Assembly (NCBI RefSeq): GCF_051388915.1
Contig: NZ_JBPKBH010000023.1
Coordinates: forward strand, 1-64,000
Length of the DNA stretch: 64,000 nucleotides
Direction: 5' to 3'
Source of the DNA: Yinghuangia sp051388915
GTDB lineage: Bacteria; Actinomycetota; Actinomycetes; Streptomycetales; Streptomycetaceae
The translations under genes and the position numbers were made by a program. Below, in pieces: positions 16,540-27,794 of this stretch. The notes beneath the pieces are model-generated. The model saw only the letters and a program-made list of their open reading frames with translations, ran no database searches and had not been told where the DNA came from. The first letter of the stretch is position 1; each line of letters starts with the position of its first letter.

Positions 16540-17946
16540 ATGCGCGGAATTCGGATGCTCAAGGAGTGGCGCGACAGAGGATTCCGATCCCGGCGCCTCG
16601 CAGGCGGCGTCGCAGCGCTGGCCTTGGTGGCGGCGGCCTGTGACAGCGGCGGTGCGGACGACGTACGCTCCGCGGCCGGGACGCGCCCCGCCCAGGCACC
16701 GGCGTCGACGCCCGCCCAAGGAGCGTCGGCGGCCCCCGAACCCACCGGGCCCGCACAGATCACCGAGGCGGATGTGGCCGCCCTGTTGGCCGAGCAGACG
16801 CAAGCCTTGAAGACCGGAGACGAGGCGGCGTTCCTGGTGCCCTACGCGGACGCCGATCCCGTCCTGGCCGGCGAACGGCGGCGGCTGTTCGCGAATCTGC
16901 GGCTCGTCCCTTTCACCGTCGCGGAGTTCACCGCTCACAAGGTGCTCGAAACCCGTGTGGCCGAGGGCGCCGAGCCGGCTCAAGCCAATGTCCAGGTGCG
17001 CTTCCGGCACCAGATCACGGGAGTGGACAGGGCACCGGCCGTCGCGCTCTACCGATACAGGTTCACACGCCCCGCGGCGGGGGCCCCGCTCCGCATCGAG
17101 ACGGTCACCGGTTACAAGGGCGTCGGATATCCCGCGGCCTGGGACCTGGGCGACATAACGGTGGTCGATCGGCCGCATGTCGTCCTTCTTGCGGCCAAGG
17201 CGGACCAGGCGTCAGCCGCCGGATGGGCCGATGAGATGGAGACGACCGCGGCGGCGACCTTGGCCGCGTGGAAGGGCCCCGTCGGACCCACGAACCGGTT
17301 CCTGGTGTTCGCGGCACCGGACCGCGATCACTACTCCCGCGCCTACCAGTTCGAGGAGACGTCTGCGACGTCCGAGCCGATCACGATCTGCCGCAGCACG
17401 CCCGCCGAAGACGGGCACCCGAATGTCTGCGCGATGCAGGGGACTCCCGGGACCCCGCGCATCGTCGCCCTGTCCCGCAGCGGCGCATTCGCCCCCAAGA
17501 GGAGCACCGACGACTCGATGTGGGTGCGCGGGGCGTTCGCCGACGCGCTGATGTCCGTGCAGTGCGAGGGAAGGTGCAACAACCGGGTGTGGGCGTCACG
17601 CGGATTCGTCTACACCCAGATCTGGGGCTACACCGAGGCGAAGAGCACGTACCGGAACGCCGCGTACTGGGTCGCCAAGGCCGGGGGTTTCAACGGGAAA
17701 CTGCCCGGTACCGAGGCGATCTGGAGCTTGCAGGGCGCCGAGTCCGACGCCAATCGCTATGCCGCCTCACTGGTCGTGCACTACATGGCACTGACGTTCG
17801 GCCCCGAGAAAACCCACCAATTCGTGGCCGCAATGCTTCGCGGCGACGACGACAGCGCCGTCGACCAGGCCCTCAAGGAGGCCATCGGGTTGGACAAGGC
17901 GACGTTCGAGAAGCAGTGGGCGGCCTGGGTGCGGGCCGCCGCATAG
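16540..17946 (+). CDS. large secreted lipoprotein of unknown function
   Basis: 468 residues from ATG 16540; the frame is open far upstream but only this start gives a signal peptide. The twin-arginine-like RSRRLAGGVAALALVAAAC ends in a lipobox Cys followed by DSGGADD. A Pro/Ala-rich linker (residues 45-75) leads to a domain with ALYRYRFTRP and later a part resembling peptidase_MA-like proteins (VVHYMALTFGPEKTHQF). I see no HExxH zinc motif, so it may be a non-catalytic relative. Cys pairs in ICRSTPAEDGHPNVC and CEGRC suggest disulfides. It is separated from acnA by a strong terminator. Confidence 0.75.
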   Translation: MRGIRMLKEWRDRGFRSRRLAGGVAALALVAAACDSGGADDVRSAAGTRPAQAPASTPAQGASAAPEPTGPAQITEADVAALLAEQTQALKTGDEAAFLVPYADADPVLAGERRRLFANLRLVPFTVAEFTAHKVLETRVAEGAEPAQANVQVRFRHQITGVDRAPAVALYRYRFTRPAAGAPLRIETVTGYKGVGYPAAWDLGDITVVDRPHVVLLAAKADQASAAGWADEMETTAAATLAAWKGPVGPTNRFLVFAAPDRDHYSRAYQFEETSATSEPITICRSTPAEDGHPNVCAMQGTPGTPRIVALSRSGAFAPKRSTDDSMWVRGAFADALMSVQCEGRCNNRVWASRGFVYTQIWGYTEAKSTYRNAAYWVAKAGGFNGKLPGTEAIWSLQGAESDANRYAASLVVHYMALTFGPEKTHQFVAAMLRGDDDSAVDQALKEAIGLDKATFEKQWAAWVRAAA

Positions 17947-17964
17947 GTTGCCCGGTCGCATGCG

Positions 17965-18002
17965 AACGGGCCGCCTCCCCTGGTGAGGGGAGGCGGCCCG
18001 TT
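17965..18002. terminator. bidirectional terminator, 16-bp perfect stem
   Basis: AACGGGCCGCCTCCCC (17965-17980) pairs perfectly with GGGGAGGCGGCCCGTT (17987-18002) across a 6-base loop. It sits between the convergent lipoprotein gene (stop 17946) and acnA (stop 18024) and serves both. Confidence 0.9.
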
Positions 18003-18023
18003 CCGGGTCCGGTGCGGTTCAGG

Positions 18024-20735
<2,712 letters not shown>

Positions 20736-20800
20736 GACTGCTCCTATCTCGGTTCCACGGCCGGCACCCTGAGCGGCCGACGGCGGGGGCCCTACGTTTA

Positions 20801-20814
20801 TCTTGACGTCGAGA
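20801..20814. promoter_or_regulatory. 14-bp imperfect palindrome in the acnA / oxidoreductase spacer
   Basis: TCTTGACGTCGAGA is symmetric apart from one mismatched pair, in a locally AT-rich stretch 66 bases upstream of the acnA start. It could be an operator for a dimeric regulator of acnA; I cannot name the protein. It is less likely to serve the divergent gene, which starts 176 bases away. Confidence 0.45.
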
Positions 20815-20989
20815 GAACTCTACTCTACGCCGACCCTGCCGTGCCCCTACCCCCGATGCCGTGTGTCACCGGGCACGCACCCGGGCGGAACCGGCCCCGG
20901 GCCGCACGCGCGCCGGTCCGGAGGGGCGTGTCAATGCGGGAGGCGCGCCCTACGATGCGCGCAACAGGCCACACCTTCAGGGGGCTGCC

Positions 20990-22009
20990 ATGGAACGGAT
21001 CCGGATCGGTGTGCTGGGGGCGGCGCGGATCGCGCCGACGGCGCTGACGCGGCCGGCCCGGCTGGTCCCGGAGGTGACGGTCGCGGCCGTCGCGGCGCGG
21101 GATCCGGAGCGGGCCGAGCACTTCGCCCGGCGCCAGGGCATCCGTACCGTGCACCGCACCTACGCGGACCTGCTGGCCGACCCCGACCTCGACGCCGTCT
21201 ACATCCCGCTGCCCAACGGGCTGCACGCCGAGTGGGCGGTGCGCGCGATGGAGGCCGGCAAGCACGTTCTGTGCGAGAAGCCGATGACCGCCAACGAGGC
21301 CGAGGCGCGCGAGGTCGCGAACGCCGCGAAGCGGACCGGGCGCGTGTGCGTGGAGGCGTTCCACTGGCGCTACCACCCGGTGGCGCGGCGTATGCGGGAG
21401 ATCCTGGACGAGGACGAGTTGGGCACGGTCCGGCACGTGTCCGCCTCGATGTGCTTCCCGCTGCCGGCGTTCGGCGACATCCGCTACAACTTCGCACTGG
21501 CCGGCGGGGCGCTGATGGACGCCGGCTGCTACGCGGTCAGCGCGGTCCGCCACCTCTCCCCCGCGCCCGCCTCGCCCGCGGAGCGCATCGAGGTGACGGC
21601 GGCCCGCGCCACCACGATGGGCCGCGATCCGCGCGTCGACCGTGCGATGGACGCGCGCCTCACGCTGCCGGGCGGCGCCACCGCCACTGTGCACACCTCG
21701 CTGCTGTCGCGGCGCGTCTTCGCAGTCAATGCCAAGGTGGTCGGCGAGCGGGGAGAAATGTCGGTAAGCAATTTCGCGGCGCCGCACTACTGGCACCGGT
21801 TCTCCGTGACCGTGGACGGACGGAGGCGGCGCGAGCACCTGGGGCACGCCGCGAAGACCTCGACGTACCAGTACCAATTGCAGGCCTTCGCGGACGCCGT
21901 CCTGCGCGGACGCCCGCCGCACACCCCCGTGGACGACTCCGTCGAGACCATGCGACTCATCGATGCAATCTACCGTAAATCGGGCCTTCCGCTCCGAGGC
22001 ACGGTGTGA
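20990..22009 (+). CDS. Gfo/Idh/MocA-family NAD(P)-dependent dehydrogenase
   Basis: 339 residues from ATG 20990, chosen because MERIRIGVLGAARIAPTAL begins the Rossmann fold; AGGGGG precedes it. The family oxidises or reduces sugars, inositols or similar hydroxy compounds. Seen: nucleotide motif GVLGAARIA, the EKP motif in HVLCEKPMTANEAEA, and the active-site segment GRVCVEAFHWRYHP. The C-terminal domain has GGALMDAGCYAVSAVR. GTGTCA (20928-20933) and TACGAT (20951-20956) are a possible promoter. The substrate is unknown and no sugar locus is adjacent. Confidence 0.9.
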   Translation: MERIRIGVLGAARIAPTALTRPARLVPEVTVAAVAARDPERAEHFARRQGIRTVHRTYADLLADPDLDAVYIPLPNGLHAEWAVRAMEAGKHVLCEKPMTANEAEAREVANAAKRTGRVCVEAFHWRYHPVARRMREILDEDELGTVRHVSASMCFPLPAFGDIRYNFALAGGALMDAGCYAVSAVRHLSPAPASPAERIEVTAARATTMGRDPRVDRAMDARLTLPGGATATVHTSLLSRRVFAVNAKVVGERGEMSVSNFAAPHYWHRFSVTVDGRRRREHLGHAAKTSTYQYQLQAFADAVLRGRPPHTPVDDSVETMRLIDAIYRKSGLPLRGTV

Positions 22010-22086
22010 ACACGCGAGGTCACAGCGCGAGTTGACACATCCGAGGGGGCGGACATCCGCAGCCCGCTGAGGTAGAACGAGTTTCT

Positions 22087-23544
22087 GTGAGGCACCTCAG
22101 CGAGCTGAACCAGAAGGTCGTCGTCAGCGTGGTCTTCGTGGCCGCGATGTTCATGACCGTCCTGGACTCGACGATCGTCAACGTCGCGATCCCCGCGATC
22201 GCCGACGACTTCTCGACGTCCCCCGAGTCGGTCGGCGGCGTCAACGTCGGGTTCCTGGTCAGCCTCGCGGTGTCCATCTCGGCGGCGGGCTGGCTCGGCG
22301 ACCGGTTCGGCCAGAAGCGGGTCTTCCTGTTCGCGCTGGCGGTCTTCACGGGCGCGTCCGCGCTGTGCGGGCTGGCCCAGGACCTGCCGCAACTGGTCGG
22401 CTTCCGAGTCCTCCAGGGCATCGGCGGCGGGCTGCTCACCCCCGTCGGCATGGCCATGATGTTCCGCACGTTCCCGCCCGCCGAGCGCATGCGCGCCTCG
22501 CGCTTCCTGATCATCCCGACCGCGCTGGCCCCCGCCCTCGGGCCCATCATCGGCGGCCTGATCGTCGACCACGCCTCGTGGCACTGGGTGTTCTACATGA
22601 ACGTCCCCTTCGGCGCGGCCGCCCTGCTCTTCGGCGCGCTGTGCCTGCACGAGGAGAAGCAGCCAAACGTCGGCCCGTTCGACCTCCCGGGCTTCCTGCT
22701 CGCCGGGGCCGGGCTGGCGTCCGTCCTCTACGCGCTCACCGAGGGCGCGCAGGAGGGCTGGACGTCGCCGCTGATCCTGGGCTTCGGCATCGGCGGCATC
22801 GTCATGCTCGTGCTGCTGGTTTTCGTGGAGGCGCGCACCGAGCACCCCATGCTCGACCTCGGGTTGCTGCGGGACCGGCTGTTCCTGACCTGCACCATGG
22901 TCACGGTCACCTCGTCCGCGGGCTTCCTGGGCACGGTGTTCGTCCTGCCCATCCTCATCCAGCGGGCACGCGGGCTGGAGGCGACGGACAGCGGCCTGAC
23001 CACCTTCCCCACCGCGATCGGCATCATCCTGGCGACGCAGTTGGTGTCGCGGTACTACCCGAAGGTGGGGCCGCGGCGGCTCACCGCGTTCGGGCTCACC
23101 GGCACCGCCGTCATGATCGCGCTGCTGACCCGCATCGGCCCCGACACCGACCTGTGGTGGGTGCGTCTTGACCTGTTCCTCACCGGACTGTTCCTCGCGC
23201 ACGTCTTCATGCCCGCGCAGACCGCGGCGTTCGCGGCGATACCGCTGCCGCGCATGGGCGCCGCGTCGACGCTGTTCAACGTGCAGCGCCAACTCGGCGC
23301 GGCGCTGGGCGTCGCGGTGCTCGGCAGCGTCCTGACCGGGGTCGGCATCTTCACCGCGACGCCGCAGGGGCCGCGCCCCGACTACTCCGCCTACCACTGG
23401 GCGTTCGCCGCGGCGGCGCTGATGGCGGCGGTCGGCGTCGTGTTCGCGCTGCTGATCCGCGACCGCGACGCGGCCTCGACGATGGCCCGTCCGGATGCCC
23501 CGCCGAGCCCGGCGGAGAAGGACGCCGCGGAGCACAGCGCGTAG
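22087..23544 (+). CDS. MFS drug-efflux transporter, DHA2 (14-helix) family
   Basis: A polytopic protein of 485 residues. The family motif DSTIVNVAIPAIADDF is at residues 25-40, motif A follows as GWLGDRFGQKRVFLFAL, and motif C as IPTALAPALGPIIGGLIVD. DHA2 pumps export drugs or dyes in exchange for protons. The start is GTG with GAGGTAGA upstream; a TTGACA box at 22032-22037 may be a -35, but its -10 is unclear. There is no TetR- or MarR-type gene beside it. Confidence 0.92.
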   Translation: MRHLSELNQKVVVSVVFVAAMFMTVLDSTIVNVAIPAIADDFSTSPESVGGVNVGFLVSLAVSISAAGWLGDRFGQKRVFLFALAVFTGASALCGLAQDLPQLVGFRVLQGIGGGLLTPVGMAMMFRTFPPAERMRASRFLIIPTALAPALGPIIGGLIVDHASWHWVFYMNVPFGAAALLFGALCLHEEKQPNVGPFDLPGFLLAGAGLASVLYALTEGAQEGWTSPLILGFGIGGIVMLVLLVFVEARTEHPMLDLGLLRDRLFLTCTMVTVTSSAGFLGTVFVLPILIQRARGLEATDSGLTTFPTAIGIILATQLVSRYYPKVGPRRLTAFGLTGTAVMIALLTRIGPDTDLWWVRLDLFLTGLFLAHVFMPAQTAAFAAIPLPRMGAASTLFNVQRQLGAALGVAVLGSVLTGVGIFTATPQGPRPDYSAYHWAFAAAALMAAVGVVFALLIRDRDAASTMARPDAPPSPAEKDAAEHSA

Positions 23545-23551
23545 GACGCCG

Positions 23552-23599
23552 CCGTACGCCCGTACGGGTGATCATTCGTGTGACCTCACCACATAGGGT
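23552..23599 (+). promoter_or_regulatory. palindrome and leaderless -10 before the SpoIIE-type phosphatase
   Basis: CCGTACG/CGTACGG form a perfect 7-bp inverted repeat with a 2-base centre (23552-23567), followed by TAGGGT (23594-23599), which ends six bases before GTG 23606. No Shine-Dalgarno sequence is present. The hairpin may alternatively terminate the MFS transcript. Confidence 0.4.
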
Positions 23600-23605
23600 G
23601 ACCGT

Positions 23606-24868
23606 GTGACGCGGCAAGAACTCGATCTGTGCGCAGATGACGCACCGTCAGCCGACCGGCAACCCGAAGCCGCGCGGTCGGCGCCGCGTGCCTCCGCATC
23701 GGACGGCAAGGCCACCCTGCGCACGTGGCTCCGGCACAACCGCGCGGCGGTGCGCAACGGAGGGGCGGCGTACGCGGTGCTCCTCGCGCTGTTCTGCGCG
23801 GGCCTGTTCGCCGGCGACGCGCTGCCCGGCGCGGTGGCGCTCGGCATCGTGCCGCCCGCCTTCGCCGCGCTCTGCCCGCCCTGGGCCGTCGCGCGCCTGG
23901 CCGCCGCCGCCACCCTCGGGGCCGCGTTCCTGACGACGGCGTACGACGACGCCGGACCGGGCACGAAGGCCATCCACCTCTGCGTGGTCGTCGGGCTCGG
24001 CGCGGTCGGCGTGTGGGCCTCGGCGACGCGCGTCCACCACACCCTCCAGCTCGGGCAGGCGCGTTCCGCCACGCTGATCCTCCAGCGCACGGTCCTCGAA
24101 CCCATACCCGCCGACCTGCCCGGGTACGAGGTCTCCGCGCTGTACCTGCCCGCCGACCTGGAGACGAAGGTCGGCGGCGACATGTTCGCCGTCGTACGGT
24201 CGCGGCACGGCATGCGGGTGCTCATGGGCGACGTGCGCGGCAAGGGGATCGGCGCCGTCACCACCGCCGCGACGCTGATGGCGTGCTTCCGCGAGGCCGC
24301 GCACTACGAGCCGAGCCTGCCGGGGCTGGCCGCGCGCCTGGAGGAGCGCATCGCGCAGATCGACGAGGAGCGCGCCGGGCCGGCGGACGAACGCTTCGCC
24401 ACCGCCGTGCTGTTCGCCTTCGACGACCCGACCCACATGCGCATGCTCTCGTGCGGCCACACTCCGCCGATCCATCTGCGCGGCGGCCGGGCCGTCGAGT
24501 TGGAGCTGCCGATCAACGCGCCGCCGCTCGGCACCGCGGCGCTCTACGACGAGACCGAGTACCCGGAGTACCGCGTCAGCTATGTCCCCGGCGACGTCCT
24601 GGTCGTGGTGACCGACGGCGTCACCGAGGCACGCGACCCCGCGGGGCGGTTCTATCCTTTCGGCGAGCGCCTCATCCGCTGGAGCCACCACGGCTCGCAG
24701 CGCATCGCGCACGAGCTGGTCACCGACGTGACGATCCACACCGGCGGTCGGCTGCACGACGACGCGGCGGTCCTGGTCGTCCGCAAGTCACCGGTGGAGG
24801 CGCCGCGGGTCGACGACACGGGCGCGGAGCCCAACGCCGGCTCCGACCACGTCCCGCACGTCGCCTGA
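23606..24868 (+). CDS. PP2C-type serine phosphatase (SpoIIE/RsbU family), membrane-anchored
   Basis: 420 residues. The N-terminal 60 are polar, then about four membrane helices (GAAYAVLLALFCAGLFAGDA onward to about residue 150), then a SpoIIE phosphatase domain. Metal-binding aspartates are in KVGGDMFAVV, LMGDVRGKGIGA and VVTDGVTEARD; the end motif is LHDDAAVLVV. These enzymes typically dephosphorylate anti-anti-sigma factors in partner-switching stress pathways. A HATPase anti-sigma-type gene is present at 41.8-42.2 kb, but nothing links the two directly. Confidence 0.92.
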   Translation: MTRQELDLCADDAPSADRQPEAARSAPRASASDGKATLRTWLRHNRAAVRNGGAAYAVLLALFCAGLFAGDALPGAVALGIVPPAFAALCPPWAVARLAAAATLGAAFLTTAYDDAGPGTKAIHLCVVVGLGAVGVWASATRVHHTLQLGQARSATLILQRTVLEPIPADLPGYEVSALYLPADLETKVGGDMFAVVRSRHGMRVLMGDVRGKGIGAVTTAATLMACFREAAHYEPSLPGLAARLEERIAQIDEERAGPADERFATAVLFAFDDPTHMRMLSCGHTPPIHLRGGRAVELELPINAPPLGTAALYDETEYPEYRVSYVPGDVLVVVTDGVTEARDPAGRFYPFGERLIRWSHHGSQRIAHELVTDVTIHTGGRLHDDAAVLVVRKSPVEAPRVDDTGAEPNAGSDHVPHVA

Positions 24869-24877
24869 TCCGGCGCG

Positions 24878-25222
24878 GTGACCGGCACCGGGGTGGCCAC
24901 GATGCACTACATGGGCATGGCCGCGCTGCGCATGCGCGGCCATGTGTCCTACGACCCTGCCACCGTGGTCATTTCGGTCGGCGGCGCGATCGTCGCGGCC
25001 ACCCTCGCGCTGTACGCCGGTCACCATCGAGCGTGTGCCGCCCGCGAGTTGAGGGGCCGCGCGACCGTGCTCGCGCTCGTCGGGGCATGGGCGCGGGGAT
25101 GCGGGGCAGGGTTCGGACAGGCCCTCGGCACGGTTGTCGGCACGGGTCGTCGGGACGGTTGTCGGGAGGTTGTCGGGACGGGGCCCGACCATTGGGTTCG
25201 GCGTCCGGTGCTCATAGGCTGA
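24878..25222 (+). pseudogene. fragment of an MHYT-domain membrane sensor
   Basis: The first 48 codons of this open stretch match one transmembrane unit of MHYT proteins: GVATMHYMGMAALRM, then YDPATVVISVGGAIVAATLALY. Complete MHYT proteins have several such units and usually a signalling domain. Here homology starts abruptly nine bases after the phosphatase stop and ends near 25020. The remainder is low-complexity sequence with GGTTGTCGGGA-type repeats at 25128-25183. I infer a relic rather than a working gene; no continuation is visible in other frames. Confidence 0.7.
25192..25220 (+). promoter_or_regulatory. promoter of the PH-domain gene
   Basis: TTGGGT (25192-25197), a 17-bp spacer and TAGGCT (25215-25220) fit a vegetative promoter; the message would have a 5' leader of about 45 nt containing the AAAGAGGGGG ribosome-binding site. 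Confidence 0.5.
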
Positions 25223-25271
25223 CCGGGAGACGCCGCCGTACGGGGCGTACGGCAAGGGGAAAGAGGGGGCA

Positions 25272-25643
25272 ATGAGTTCCAACATCGCCTACGACCGCCG
25301 CGAGCAGTTGGAGAAGATCCAGAGCGGGCTGCTGCCGGGCGAACAGGTGCTGGCGGTCTACGACGCGAAGGGGACGGGGACCGGGTTCATCGGGCTCACG
25401 GACCGGCGGGCCATCCTTCAGGACAACTCGTTCGTGGGGAAGAAGATCGCGCTGACCTCGATCCCGTACTCCAAGATAAGCAGCGTCAGCATGGTCACCA
25501 ACAAGTCCTTCGCGGGGTCGTTCTTCAGCTCCAGCGAGGTGGCGATCCACGTGGGGACGCAGACCTACCAGATAGAGATGCGCGACGACCAAAAGGGCCG
25601 CCACGTCCACGACTTGATCCTGCACTACATCATGGCCGCCTGA
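25272..25643 (+). CDS. bacterial PH-domain protein (YokE-like)
   Basis: 123 residues, soluble, with no signal peptide. LLPGEQVLAVYDAKGTGTGF, GLTDRRAILQDNSFVGKKI and PYSKISSVSMVTNKS follow the strand pattern of the bacterial pleckstrin-homology-like fold, with a closing helix HVHDLILHYIM. Such domains mediate protein or membrane contacts and have no catalysis. The gene is a single transcription unit, and the region after its stop is repetitive and runs into an assembly gap. Confidence 0.85.
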   Translation: MSSNIAYDRREQLEKIQSGLLPGEQVLAVYDAKGTGTGFIGLTDRRAILQDNSFVGKKIALTSIPYSKISSVSMVTNKSFAGSFFSSSEVAIHVGTQTYQIEMRDDQKGRHVHDLILHYIMAA

Positions 25644-25652
25644 GCGGCCGCG

Positions 25653-25815
25653 CTCGGAACGCCGCGCTCGGAGCGGCCGCGGGTCGGCCGCGGGGGGNNN
25701 NNNNNNNNNNNNNNNNNNNNNNNNNNNNNNNNNNNNNNNNNNNNNNNNNNNNNNNNNNNNNNNNNNNNNNNNNNNCTCGGAACGCCGCGCTCGGAGCGGC
25801 CGCGGGTCGGCCGCG
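25653..25815. repeat. 40-bp direct repeat flanking an assembly gap
   Basis: An identical 40-bp segment beginning CTCGGAACGCCGCGCTCGGA occurs at 25653-25692 and 25776-25815, on either side of 78 N (25698-25775). A GAGCGGCCGCG block is also repeated, and its first copy overlaps the TGA of the PH-domain gene. The gap is probably an unresolved tandem array. Confidence 0.75.
25698..25775. other. assembly gap (78 N)
   Basis: Unknown bases between two copies of the same 40-bp sequence; the true length depends on repeat copy number. Confidence 0.99.
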
Positions 25816-25845
25816 CGCCGTCCGGGCCGTCCGCCCGGTCGGCGC
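25815..25845. terminator. hairpin between convergent genes
   Basis: GCGCCG (25815-25820) and CGGCGC (25840-25845) enclose a nested CGGGC/GCCCG pair; it lies 8 bases beyond the Cds1 stop at 25853 and faces the PH-domain gene. Confidence 0.5.
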
Positions 25846-25852
25846 TCGCGCG

Positions 25853-26971
25853 TCAGCGCCCGGTCTCCTCCGCGGCGGGACCGGAACGGCGGCCGGTCTC
25901 GCGCAGCCGGTCGATGGCGTCGGCGAACGGCGCGATGTCCAGGCCCTGTTCGGCCAGCCAGGCGTCCGAGTAGTAGGAGTGCGCGTAGCGCGCGCCGCCG
26001 TCGCACAGCAGCGTGACGATGGATCCGGTGCGCCCGGACTCCCGCATCTCGGCGGCGAGTTGCAGCGCGCCCCACAGGTTCGTGCCGGTCGAGCCGCCCG
26101 CCTTGTGGCCGGTCAGCCTGTGCAGGTGGCGCATGGCGGCGATGGAGGCGGCGTCCGGCACCTTGATCATGCGCTCCACCACCTCGGGGACGAAGCTCGG
26201 CTCGACGCGCGGCCGGCCGATCCCCTCGATGCGCGAGGCGGCGTTGACCGTGTACTCCGGCTCCTCGCGCGTCCAGCCGTCGAAGAACGCCGAGTTCTCC
26301 GGGTCGACGACGGCGAGCCGGGTGTCGTGGCACTGGTAGTGCACGTAACGGCCGATGGTCGCGCTGGTGCCGCCGGTGCCCGCACCGACCACGATCCAGG
26401 TCGGGACCGGGTGCCGCTCCTGGGCCATCTGACCGAAGATCGACTCGGCGATGTTGTTGTTGCCGCGCCAGTCGGTGGCCCGCTCGGCGTAGGTGAACTG
26501 GTCCATGTAGTGCCCGCCGGTCTCGGCGGCGAGGCGGCGCGAGACGTCGTACACCGTGGCCGGGTCGTCGACGAGGTGGCAGGTGCCGCCGTAGAACTCG
26601 ATCAGCTCGATCTTCTCGGGGCTGGTCTTCTTGCCCATGACCGCGATGAAGGGCAGCCCGAGCATGCGCGCGAAGTAGGCCTCCGAGACGGCCGTCGAGC
26701 CGGAGGACGCCTCGATGACCGTGGTGCCCTCGCGGATCCATCCGTTGCAGAGGCCGTAGAGGAACAGCGAGCGCGCGAGGCGGTGTTTGAGGCTGCCGGT
26801 GGGGTGCGTCGACTCGTCCTTGAGGTACAGGTCGATGCCCCACTCCAGGGGCAGCGGGTAGACGAGCAGGTGGGTGTCGGCGGACCGGTTGGCGTCCGCG
26901 TGGACCTTGCGGACGGCGTCGCTGACCCAGCTTCGGGTCCGCGTACAGACCCGGTCGACATCGGTACCCAC
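25853..26971 (-). CDS. cds1: PLP-dependent L-cysteine desulfhydrase, Cds1 type
   Basis: 372 residues from GTG 26971, chosen because GAGGAG lies five bases upstream; the frame stays open for over a kilobase further with no homology. A member of the cysteine synthase fold family that degrades L-cysteine to H2S, pyruvate and ammonia. Seen: the PLP lysine in HPTGSLKHRLARSL, substrate loop EASSGSTAVSEAYF, phosphate-binding VGAGTGGTSATIGRY and C-terminal GSTGTNLWGALQLA. The TGSLKHR and NNIAES features separate it from CysK/CysM. H2S from Cds1 supports respiration and redox balance in mycobacteria; no sulfur genes are adjacent here. Confidence 0.88.
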   Translation of the reverse strand: MGTDVDRVCTRTRSWVSDAVRKVHADANRSADTHLLVYPLPLEWGIDLYLKDESTHPTGSLKHRLARSLFLYGLCNGWIREGTTVIEASSGSTAVSEAYFARMLGLPFIAVMGKKTSPEKIELIEFYGGTCHLVDDPATVYDVSRRLAAETGGHYMDQFTYAERATDWRGNNNIAESIFGQMAQERHPVPTWIVVGAGTGGTSATIGRYVHYQCHDTRLAVVDPENSAFFDGWTREEPEYTVNAASRIEGIGRPRVEPSFVPEVVERMIKVPDAASIAAMRHLHRLTGHKAGGSTGTNLWGALQLAAEMRESGRTGSIVTLLCDGGARYAHSYYSDAWLAEQGLDIAPFADAIDRLRETGRRSGPAAEETGR

Positions 26972-26982
26972 ACGCACTCCTC

Positions 26983-26998
26983 GATCAAATGTGATCAA
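26983..26998 (-). promoter_or_regulatory. GATCAA direct repeats upstream of cds1
   Basis: GATCAA occurs at 26983-26988 and 26993-26998, one helical turn apart and 12 bases upstream of the cds1 start. It is a possible binding site for a regulator; no family is assigned. Confidence 0.3.
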
Positions 26999-27121
26999 CC
27001 TGGCACCAGGGTACGTCCCGTACCGTTCAGCCCCGGCCAAACCGCCCGACAACGCTTCATCGTGCCCGCACGCGGCACCGCGGCGGGGCAACGCGCGGGG
27101 GGCGGCCGGAAATTGTCGCGC

Positions 27122-27140
27122 GGGGTGTGTGACACGCCCC
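27122..27140. promoter_or_regulatory. 19-bp palindrome upstream of the sigma-factor gene
   Basis: GGGGTGTGT and ACACGCCCC flank a central G, symmetric except one pair, 60 bases before the sigma-factor start and in the divergent spacer with cds1. A possible operator. Confidence 0.4.
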
Positions 27141-27199
27141 GCCCCGTGCCGCGTCGTAGGGGTGGAAGCAGGGGCAGCGCGTACGACAAGGACGGCCAG

Positions 27200-27700
27200 A
27201 TGACAGCGGATCCGGACGAATTCCTCGAATTCGCCACAGCCCGGAGCGGACAGTTGTTCCGCACCGCGTGGCTGCTGTGCGGGGACTGGCACCTCGCCGA
27301 GGACCTCGTCCAGATCACCCTGGGCAAGCTGTACCGCTCGTGGCGCCGCGTCCGGGCGGCCGACAACCCGGACGCCTACGCCCGCACGGTCCTGGTCCGC
27401 AGCTACCTGTCGCACCGGCGGCTGCGCAGCAGCACCGAGCAGCCGTACGGCACCCTCCCCGACACCGCCGGACCCGACATCGACCCGGCGCTGCGCCTGA
27501 CGCTGCTCAAGGGCCTGGCCGCGCTGCCGCCCAAGGACCGCGCGGTGCTCGTCCTGCGCTACTGGGAGGACATGAGCGTCGAGCAGACCGCCAAGCAGAT
27601 GGGCTGCTCGGCGGGGGCGGTCCGCAACCGGTCGCTGCGCGCGCTGGAGAAGCTGCGCGGCATCCTCGGCGGCGAACTCCACATGTTCGCGGCGGCATGA
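27200..27700 (+). CDS. SigE-family (ECF-type) RNA polymerase sigma factor
   Basis: 166 residues from ATG 27200 with AAGGA upstream; the longer open frame has no homology. Region 2 is FRTAWLLCGDWHLAEDLVQ with VQITLGKLYRSW, and region 4 is ALPPKDRAVLVLRYWEDMS followed by the helix-turn-helix in EQTAKQMGCSAGAVRNRS. It belongs to the short SigE70/SigE family abundant in Streptomyces. The following gene at 27795 encodes a single-pass membrane protein in the position usual for a regulator of such factors. Confidence 0.92.
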   Translation: MTADPDEFLEFATARSGQLFRTAWLLCGDWHLAEDLVQITLGKLYRSWRRVRAADNPDAYARTVLVRSYLSHRRLRSSTEQPYGTLPDTAGPDIDPALRLTLLKGLAALPPKDRAVLVLRYWEDMSVEQTAKQMGCSAGAVRNRSLRALEKLRGILGGELHMFAAA

Positions 27701-27794
27701 TGGCCGACCGAGCACCTTGCCCCGCCCGGACGCTCCCCGAGTCCGCGGCACGCCCCGCCCGCCGCCGCGCACGCGGCCGAGAGACGGTGAACCG

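Noticed and set aside
24878..25222. Intact small gene after the phosphatase
   Set aside because: Only the first 48 codons match MHYT proteins and the rest is repeat-derived, so it is listed as a pseudogene.
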